A stretch of DNA of 18,821 nucleotides. It comes from JAXDLW01 sp050998755. GTDB taxonomy: Bacteria; Chloroflexota; Dormibacteria; DASZGP01. The stretch is from contig JBPCPW010000080.1 of assembly GCA_050998755.1 (NCBI GenBank), forward strand, positions 1 through 18,821. The letters run 5' to 3'. Positions 13,730-18,821 of the stretch are shown here, in pieces. Within the stretch, counting starts at the first letter, position 1. Every line of letters begins with the position of its first letter. The position numbers and the translations under genes were made by a program. The notes under the pieces were generated by a model. That model did not search any database, was not told the origin of the DNA, and saw only the letters and a list, made by a program, of their open reading frames with translations.

Positions 13730-16300
13730 TCATGGGATGTGCTCAGCGCAGGTGATGTCGGGTCGGAGGTCCCATTGATTGTCTGCGGGGTTGCGCCACA
13801 TCTTCGTGATATCGAAGGCTGCGCTGCCAAACTGCCGCTTGCGGCTCCAGTCCTGCGGGCAGCTGGGTGGCGCGATCTGCTTGTAACCGGACAGGAGCAT
13901 CCCCGCGACTTTGTTTCGGGTGCACTGCGGCCCACAGTCGATGAGCATCTGGGCGATCTGCTTCTCCACCGCCCAGGCGTCGTACAGAAGGTCCGCGCCC
14001 TGGCTGTTAGAGCCACAGAGGTTCTGCGAACCTTGGGGATCGTACTTGGCATATTCGCGCTCGAACTCCCGAATGTCCGCGGCAACCGGGCTGTAACCAC
14101 CGTCATAGGTATGACAGTTGTAGGCGGGCCACGAGCCAAAGCCGTTCATGTCCGGTGGCGTCGCATTGGCGCCGACGGTCATCGGCACGATGTTGAAGGA
14201 TGCGACCAGCCAGTGTGGGTTGTAACCCTGTTGCTGCGCCTGCTTGATGATCTCGGGCGTGCCCAGCGCATTCTCGAAGGCCAGGGCAACGTCGACGTGG
14301 GCGGCCTTCAGCTGTGCGATCTCCTGGGCGTAGTTGCCCTGGTTGTTGTTCACCGGGGCGTACACCGGCACCTTCTCCCCGTGTGATTCGAGGTAGCTCT
14401 TGAACGCGTCGCTGCCGCCCTGCCAGTTGGTGCTGTTGCGCCAGAGCACGCCGAACGTATGCCCTTTGAATTTGGACTCGGCGTACTGCCCGAGGAAGGT
14501 GCCGGCGCCCTCCACGGTGGGCAGGGACGAGAAGCTGTAACGGCCCTCGCCACCGAGACTGGTGGCCATGTGGTGGTAATACAGCATGTGGTTCGACTCG
14601 GCCCACTGCCGCACCGCCGGGATCTGGTCGAACCCGATCCCGCTGCTCAAAAAGAAGGTTCCGCTGGTGTCGCTCTGGGCACCATCGGCACCTGTTGGGT
14701 TCTGCTGGTCCTTGCACGCCTGCGCCGCCTGGACCGCGGGGCCGGGCGCGTACTGATCGTCGTTGTAGGTGTCGACCACCTTGCGTCCAAAGATTCCTTT
14801 GTAGCCGGCATTGGGCAGCCAGTACGGGCCGTTTTCATTGAGGTTCTGCCAGAAGACGGCGAGGTCGGCCTTGCCCAGGTGGAGGGCTGGGCCGAAGATC
14901 AGGGCAGCGTGGCTGCAGAGGTTGATGTAGTTCTGGTCGATGCCCACGGTGTCCTCGGCGCCGCTGAAAATGTTGGCCACTGGTGGCCCACCTCCCTGGG
15001 GTATGACCACGCTGGTGTTGCCCACACGCTGGATCTGTCCCACCGGGTGCTCCGGAAGGGTGGCGGCCAGGCTTCCCGGTGCGGCGCCGGCGGCCGCGGC
15101 TGCACCGTTGCCGGCCGACGCGGTGGGTGAGGCGCCCGAGCTCGGGTTGTTCGAACCCGGGGTTGCGTTGGCGGCCACGCCGCCCTGTGACGCCCGCACC
15201 AGACCCTGGCCATTGGCCAGGCTATAGACGCTGTACGTGCCGGTGGTCACCGCCAGCATGCCTGCGATGTAGAACATCCGCGGGTGAAGGCGCAGTGGGG
15301 CGAGCATCCCGCTGATGCCTCCACCCTCCGACAGCGCCTGAGTCAGCGGTTGGCCGACAAGGGCCAGCGCGATGCCGAGACCTCCGACCAGGACCAGCAT
15401 CCACAGGGGATAACCAAATCCCGTGGGGGCGGTCGGGGTGGCAATTCGAGCGCCCCCCCCGGCGCTGTGTGGGGCAGCCGGTGGCGCCGCGTCCGAGGTA
15501 ATGCTGGAGGGCGCCTGAACCGCCGGTGGCGGATTCACCGCGTACGTACCCTGGGCGGGAGGAGCGACTGCCGGCGCCGGGTTGGGGTTTGAGTACGTCA
15601 GCGAACTCTGAGCTGGAGCCTGGGTGCTCGACGTGGGCTGGCTCGCCGGCATCAGGTAGTCGACCATCGAAGCCGAGAGCGTCTTGTCAAGCCCCACCGA
15701 CCAGTTGCTCGAGGGTGGCGGGTTGTCGGGCACCAGCGCCGCGCCGGTGTTGGCCTTGGTCCATTTCCCGATCAGCGGGGCAAGGTCGAAGGTGAAGATC
15801 GTGCGGGTGGTGTTGCCTGGTGCTGGCTCGGTGGTCATCTTGCCCTTCGCACAGACGTTGGGGTCGTAGGCGGGCGGATGGCCGGCGTCGAAGTTACCCG
15901 CCAGCTCGGTCTTGAGCAGGCAGGCCTTGATCGTCGCTGCGGATGGGTTGACGTCGTTGGGTGCAGAGTCCCCGGCGTTGGTCTTGAAGACCGCCATCGC
16001 ACCGGTCAGCGTCGAACCCTGCGGGATGGCGTCGAGCTCGAGGTGGAAGAATCCGTGCGCGACGGTCTGGCTCCCACTGTATGAGACGTGCACCTCCAGG
16101 GTGTCGGCATTGTAAGGATCCACGGGCTTGCCGGCCACTGACTGGTCCGCAACGTAAGCCTGTCGATCGACGGGGATTGCCCCGCTCACCGCTGTCTGCG
16201 CCGCCAGCGACGCCTGGGGTGCGCTAGATCCCACCGCGCCGAACGCGAACACGGCAACAACCACAGAGAACATGAGCCTTGGCAAGATCGAGACTTTCAA
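13730..16300 (-). CDS. Membrane-tethered chimeric solute-binding protein (HAAT type)
   Basis: This 856-residue protein is about twice the usual length for a LivJ-type binding protein. A signal peptide (1-34: KVSILPRLMFSVVV... ASLA) is followed by a beta-rich ectodomain (about 40-215) that resembles DNRLRE-like modules (VAHGFFHLELDAIPQGSTLTGAMAVF), a Pro/Ala/Ser-rich linker (220-295), two membrane segments (about 296-316 and 342-361) separated by a basic loop (PLRLHPR), a low-complexity Ala/Ser/Gly linker (370-415) and a type 1 periplasmic-binding domain (about 445-856: TVGIDQNYINLC, GHTFGVLWRNSTNWQGGSDAFKSYLE, QLKAAHVDVALAFENALGTPEIIKQAQQQGY). The TTG start is chosen because AAGGAG (16307-16312) sits 6 bases upstream and gives a basic signal-peptide N-terminus; ATG at 16273 would lose it. 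TTGA overlaps the esterase stop. Confidence 0.85.
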   Translation of the reverse strand: MKVSILPRLMFSVVVAVFAFGAVGSSAPQASLAAQTAVSGAIPVDRQAYVADQSVAGKPVDPYNADTLEVHVSYSGSQTVAHGFFHLELDAIPQGSTLTGAMAVFKTNAGDSAPNDVNPSAATIKACLLKTELAGNFDAGHPPAYDPNVCAKGKMTTEPAPGNTTRTIFTFDLAPLIGKWTKANTGAALVPDNPPPSSNWSVGLDKTLSASMVDYLMPASQPTSSTQAPAQSSLTYSNPNPAPAVAPPAQGTYAVNPPPAVQAPSSITSDAAPPAAPHSAGGGARIATPTAPTGFGYPLWMLVLVGGLGIALALVGQPLTQALSEGGGISGMLAPLRLHPRMFYIAGMLAVTTGTYSVYSLANGQGLVRASQGGVAANATPGSNNPSSGASPTASAGNGAAAAAGAAPGSLAATLPEHPVGQIQRVGNTSVVIPQGGGPPVANIFSGAEDTVGIDQNYINLCSHAALIFGPALHLGKADLAVFWQNLNENGPYWLPNAGYKGIFGRKVVDTYNDDQYAPGPAVQAAQACKDQQNPTGADGAQSDTSGTFFLSSGIGFDQIPAVRQWAESNHMLYYHHMATSLGGEGRYSFSSLPTVEGAGTFLGQYAESKFKGHTFGVLWRNSTNWQGGSDAFKSYLESHGEKVPVYAPVNNNQGNYAQEIAQLKAAHVDVALAFENALGTPEIIKQAQQQGYNPHWLVASFNIVPMTVGANATPPDMNGFGSWPAYNCHTYDGGYSPVAADIREFEREYAKYDPQGSQNLCGSNSQGADLLYDAWAVEKQIAQMLIDCGPQCTRNKVAGMLLSGYKQIAPPSCPQDWSRKRQFGSAAFDITKMWRNPADNQWDLRPDITCAEHIP

Positions 16301-17589
16301 TTGAATCTCCTTGATGTCCGTGCGGCGGAAGCGGCGGCGAGAATAACGCCGGCCATTATGACGATGGTCAGGATTGGCCCGGCCGGCAACGGCCGTGACG
16401 CGCCGGTGAGGGGCAGACCGGAGCCTGTTGCAGCGGTCGGACCTGTGCGTCCATGAGACGACGCTGCGGCGGTCGCGGCGCTGGCCGGCCCCGCGGCGGC
16501 CGGCTGGTAGCAACCATGGTTACCGGCGGGGGGCATGGGATGACTCATGAAGAACTGATATATCGGCGTCGACACGTCAGGCCCGGCCGGGTCGGTAAAC
16601 ACCATGTCGGTGGCCGAACCGTTAGACCCTCCCGCGGACCATGCATGAAGCATCCCGTTGACCGACCACTGTTGGGCCAGCAGGCATCCCGCCGGGTCGT
16701 GATAGTCCTGCACCAGGTAGAGCTGGCCACCGGGGCTGGTTGCGGTCGTCGACTTGTCGGGAAGCGTCAACACCGGCGCGGTGTCGGTACCCCCATTTAC
16801 GGCGTACGAGTCCATGTGCAGGAAGGACTGCACCACCAGGGCCGAATTGGCGTACGGCACGACCTCATCCGCGGTTCCGTGAATGGTGATCACCGGAACG
16901 GTGCGGGCGTACTGACCCCCGGCCTGGTAAGCGAGCTGACCGGACACCTGAGGCGGAAGCGCAGCTGGTCCGGAGGTGCAGGTTTCACCCATGTACTCGC
17001 ACCCGGCGTAGACCATGGCGGCGGCGAAGATATCTGGATAGGTCGCGGCCATCACGGCGGACATCCCCCCACCGGCCGAGATACCGCCGACATACACACG
17101 GCGCGCGTCAACGTTCCACTTGGACATCACGGTGCGGGTGATCCCCGCGATCATCGAGGGCTCACCCGTGTCCGGCACCGCCGGCTGACCCGGGTTTCGG
17201 GTTTCGTTCTGGGGCAGGAACCAATTCCAGCAGTCACTGTTGTTGGCGTTGAGGTCCTGCTGGGGGTATGCGACCATGAATCCGTATCTGTCGGACAGCT
17301 CGCTGAACCTGGACCAGCGTTCCTCGGCCACCGCGTTGTCGGAGTTGCAGCCATGGAGTTCCATCAGCAGCGGCCGCGAGGCGCCGGAGCTGATGTATCC
17401 AGCCGGAACGTGCACGCGGTAGACACGGGTGCCGGACGGGTTGGTGTATGTGTACTGACATGTCGTCCCCGCAGCCTGCGTGGGTTGGCATGCCGGGGCC
17501 GCAGACGCTGGCACCGGGGCCGAGCATGCCAGGGCTGCCACGCCAAGCGCCCCGCCGAGCAGCAATCGAGTCAATTTCTGCCGGCTCAT
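16297..17589 (-). CDS. LPxTG-anchored PHB-depolymerase-family esterase
   Basis: This 430-residue exported enzyme has a signal peptide (1-30, ending ASA) followed by an alpha/beta hydrolase of the PHB depolymerase/feruloyl esterase type. LLMELHGC (74-81) forms the oxyanion region, GISAGG (169-174) holds nucleophile Ser171, HGTADEVVPY (237-246) holds Asp241 and NGMLHAWS (311-318) holds His315. Cysteine pairs suggest disulfides. After an Ala/Pro/Ser-rich stretch comes LPLTG (392-396), a hydrophobic segment (404-421) and the basic tail RTSRRFN, a complete cell-wall sorting signal. Sortase would leave the enzyme covalently wall-bound. The family includes poly-hydroxyalkanoate depolymerases, feruloyl esterases and acetylxylan esterases, so the substrate is open. 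It overlaps the hydrolase stop (ATGA) upstream and the binding-protein start (TTGA) downstream. Confidence 0.9.
   Translation of the reverse strand: MSRQKLTRLLLGGALGVAALACSAPVPASAAPACQPTQAAGTTCQYTYTNPSGTRVYRVHVPAGYISSGASRPLLMELHGCNSDNAVAEERWSRFSELSDRYGFMVAYPQQDLNANNSDCWNWFLPQNETRNPGQPAVPDTGEPSMIAGITRTVMSKWNVDARRVYVGGISAGGGMSAVMAATYPDIFAAAMVYAGCEYMGETCTSGPAALPPQVSGQLAYQAGGQYARTVPVITIHGTADEVVPYANSALVVQSFLHMDSYAVNGGTDTAPVLTLPDKSTTATSPGGQLYLVQDYHDPAGCLLAQQWSVNGMLHAWSAGGSNGSATDMVFTDPAGPDVSTPIYQFFMSHPMPPAGNHGCYQPAAAGPASAATAAASSHGRTGPTAATGSGLPLTGASRPLPAGPILTIVIMAGVILAAASAARTSRRFN
16307..16312 (-). promoter_or_regulatory. Ribosome binding site deciding a TTG start
   Basis: AAGGAG on the minus strand lies 6 bases before the TTG at 16300 and lies inside the 3' end of the esterase gene. 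The spacing favours TTG over the ATG nine codons later. Confidence 0.7.
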
Positions 17590-18437
17590 CGAAGAAAATC
17601 CGTGATCGCCCTGACGGTTCCTGGATGCAGCGCCACCGTGTAGTGATTCGCATCCACCTCGACGCCCGTCGCCGTCGGGACCTCAGCAAGGAAGCGCCGG
17701 TAGTCGGCGGCGGTCAGCACATAGCCGAAGTCCGGCGGAATCGGCTGGGTCGCCCGCACCAACAGCGCGGGCATCGTCACCGACTTCCAGAGCAGGTAGG
17801 GGTCCTGCTGCTTGCGATACTCCTCGTCCTCAAGTGCTGCGGCGCGCTGGCTCCGGGGCCGAACGCCACCCTCCACGTCCTCCAGCTCGTAGTCAAATAG
17901 ACGCTGCCAGACCGGCCAGGGCTGGTAGTGCGGGATGGTCTGGGCAACCTGCATGAAGGCGTCACGGGAAGGCCATAGCATGGCCAGGCGCTCCAACCCA
18001 GCATAGATCGGCTCAGTGACGGACTCGTCCGGCACGCCACCAGCATCTATCAGCGCCATCCGGCGAACTCGCCCCGGGGCGGTCTCGGCGACTTTCATGG
18101 CGATCCACGCGCCCATCGAGAGCCCGATGAGGTCAAAGCTCTGCGTGCCCAGCTCATCCGCCATTTCCAGGACGTCGCGTACATGCGAAGGCCAGCCGTA
18201 GGTACCGGCAGGCGTCTTGTCGCTCTGCCCCCGTCCACGCGGGTCGAAGGCGAGGCGGCGGTGTTGATCTGGATCCAGCGCCTCGAAAATGGAGTCGAAA
18301 CACCGCAGGTTCACCGAGAGGCCGGGAATGCCGATAACCAGTTGAGCATCCACCTTGCCGGACACCGCAGCGGCGATCTCTCCGGAGGCGAGCCGGAAGC
18401 GCCGTTCGCCCGTCCGAGTGATGCTGTCGATGCTCAA
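17586..18437 (-). CDS. Cytoplasmic alpha/beta hydrolase
   Basis: This is a 283-residue hydrolase without a signal peptide. The fold is marked by IGIPGLSVN (35-43, oxyanion hole), FDPRGRGQSDKTPAGTYGW (64-82), nucleophile elbow GLSMGAW (105-111, Ser107), LIDAGG (129-134) and VDANHYTVALHP (261-272) with catalytic His265. The third triad residue is not certain. The layout is that of carboxylesterases, meta-cleavage hydrolases and dehalogenase-like enzymes. A TTG start is supported by a GGAGG motif 7 bases upstream (18445-18449); no ATG lies nearby in frame. It is the first gene after the promoter and operator region, and it overlaps the exported esterase by 4 bases. In the operon it would process ester products after import. 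Confidence 0.87.
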   Translation of the reverse strand: MSIDSITRTGERRFRLASGEIAAAVSGKVDAQLVIGIPGLSVNLRCFDSIFEALDPDQHRRLAFDPRGRGQSDKTPAGTYGWPSHVRDVLEMADELGTQSFDLIGLSMGAWIAMKVAETAPGRVRRMALIDAGGVPDESVTEPIYAGLERLAMLWPSRDAFMQVAQTIPHYQPWPVWQRLFDYELEDVEGGVRPRSQRAAALEDEEYRKQQDPYLLWKSVTMPALLVRATQPIPPDFGYVLTAADYRRFLAEVPTATGVEVDANHYTVALHPGTVRAITDFLR

Positions 18438-18444
18438 CCCACGA

Positions 18445-18449
18445 CCTCC
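18445..18449 (-). promoter_or_regulatory. Strong Shine-Dalgarno deciding the TTG start of the hydrolase
   Basis: GGAGG on the minus strand is separated by 7 bases from the TTG at 18437. It is the best ribosome binding site in the right arm and fixes the start of the first operon gene. Confidence 0.75.
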
Positions 18450-18493
18450 AAAACCGCCCGCGTCAATGATTATTCCCCCGGCGACATATCCGA

Positions 18494-18505
18494 CCGATCG
18501 ATCGG
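18494..18505. promoter_or_regulatory. Perfect 12-base palindrome, probable TetR operator
   Basis: CCGATCGATCGG reads the same on both strands. On the minus strand it begins one base after the putative -10 hexamer, so it would cover the transcription start, the usual repressor position. The TetR-family gene encoded immediately upstream is the obvious candidate regulator. Binding is inferred, not shown. Confidence 0.55.
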
Positions 18506-18506
18506 A

Positions 18507-18536
18507 AGGCTAACCGACGGTGGTCCACTATGTCAA
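18507..18536 (-). promoter_or_regulatory. Putative sigma-70-type promoter of the esterase/Liv operon
   Basis: On the minus strand a consensus -35 TTGACA (18536-18531) is followed after 18 bases by TAGCCT (18512-18507), which fits the TAnnnT -10 pattern common in high-GC Gram-positives. Transcription would start near 18500, giving a leader of about 60 bases before the TTG at 18437. Confidence 0.55.
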
Positions 18537-18592
18537 CCGGCGCTCTTACTCGAGCTTGAAGAATCGATGCCTGTGCAAGAGGGAATGAGGCC

Positions 18593-18628
18593 CGATCGAG
18601 CCGACCGATCGAGCGATCGAGCGATCGG
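18593..18628. repeat. Iterated CGATCGAG repeats between the regulator and the operon promoter
   Basis: CGATCGAG occurs at 18593, 18606 and 18614, with a variant CGATCGGC at 18622; the last three are in an 8-base period. CCGATCG (18605-18611) and CGATCGG (18622-18628) also form an inverted repeat and share the half-site of the palindrome at 18494-18505. They lie 57 or more bases upstream of the -35, downstream of the tetR stop. Together with the palindrome they could be an array of operator half-sites. The rest of the 206-base gap (18438-18643) holds the promoter and no gene. Confidence 0.5.
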
Positions 18629-18643
18629 CGTGGCCTGATTCGG

Positions 18644-18821
18644 TTACGTCAGGATCTTGAGCGCGAACTCCGTGTAGGTCTGCTCGACGTCGTTCGAGTT
18701 AAACCGGCTGTCTGGCGAGTACCACTCCGCTACTCGTATGCCCATGCCGGCGATCGCCGCCACGGCCAGCCAGGGCTGTTGCGTCCGAAACGTTCCGTCC
18801 TCCATTCCCCGAGAGACAACA
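18644..18821 (-). CDS. TetR-family transcriptional regulator, C-terminal part (runs off window)
   Basis: The last 58 codons of a minus-strand gene end at TAA (18644-18646). The reading frame gives EDGTFRTQQPWLAVAAIAGM followed by GIRVAEWYSPDSRF and EQTYTEFALKILT. The pattern DGxFR...AVAAIAGM...VAEWYSPDSRF is typical of the C-terminal ligand-binding domain of TetR/AcrR regulators, especially KstR2-like ones that respond to acyl-CoA ligands. The helix-turn-helix half lies beyond the window end. The gene points the same way as the hydrolase operon with a 206-base gap containing a palindrome, so it probably represses that operon. Assignment rests on a short fragment. Confidence 0.72.
   Translation of the reverse strand, partial: VVSRGMEDGTFRTQQPWLAVAAIAGMGIRVAEWYSPDSRFNSNDVEQTYTEFALKILT

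Noticed and set aside
16301..16513. N-terminal extension of the binding protein into the esterase region
   Set aside because: It is Arg-rich, antisense-like shadow sequence of the sorting-signal region; a ribosome binding site and signal peptide support the TTG at 16300.
16453..17643. 396-codon + strand open frame opposite the esterase
   Set aside because: No recognisable domain, Arg/Gly/His-rich; the opposite strand has a full catalytic triad, signal peptide and sorting signal.

Overview
This is a GC-rich bacterial window with densely packed, overlapping genes, frequent GTG/TTG starts and almost no intergenic DNA. An LPxTG cell-wall sorting signal on one exported enzyme, a lipoprotein and a MacB-like exporter fit a monoderm lineage such as Actinomycetota or the Dormibacterota/Chloroflexota group. 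Nothing in the sequence fixes the phylum. No rRNA, tRNA, CRISPR array, insertion sequence or phage gene was seen.

Left arm, + strand (246-7150): seven tightly coupled genes, each overlapping the next. In order they encode a DUF2079 membrane protein (probable GT-C glycosyltransferase), a membrane-anchored sulfite-oxidase-family molybdopterin protein, an unrecognised 202-residue protein, a family 2 glycosyltransferase, a DUF2064/TIGR04282 GT-A-like protein, an NAD-dependent sugar epimerase with a small Cys/His insertion, and a methylthioadenosine phosphorylase. From memory, five of these classes match the Mycobacterium tuberculosis neighbourhood Rv0535-Rv0541c, tied to the methylthioxylose cap of lipoarabinomannan. 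I therefore infer that this operon makes a 5-methylthio-pentose (or similar 5-deoxypentose), loads it on a polyprenyl phosphate and transfers it to a surface glycan. The molybdoenzyme is an extra candidate for thioether/sulfoxide chemistry on the product.

Right arm, - strand, read from right to left: the C-terminal end of a TetR-family regulator runs off the window end. A 206-base gap follows with a promoter, a perfect palindrome beside its -10 and iterated CGATCGAG repeats. Then come a cytoplasmic alpha/beta hydrolase, an LPxTG-anchored PHB-depolymerase-type esterase, a very unusual membrane-tethered solute-binding protein, LivH, a fused LivM-LivG and LivF. These six genes are coupled by 4-base overlaps or a 13-base gap. 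They read as one ester-scavenging unit: cleave outside, capture at the membrane, import through a branched-chain-amino-acid-type (HAAT) ABC transporter, and hydrolyse further inside. The substrate is unknown.

After a 75-base gap, three more minus-strand genes follow: a LolD/MacB-type ATPase, an FtsX/MacB-type permease and an SGNH-hydrolase lipoprotein, again with 4-base overlaps. This set meets the left operon tail to tail with 6 bases between the stop codons at 7150 and 7157.

All family calls come from reading translated motifs by eye. No database search was possible.
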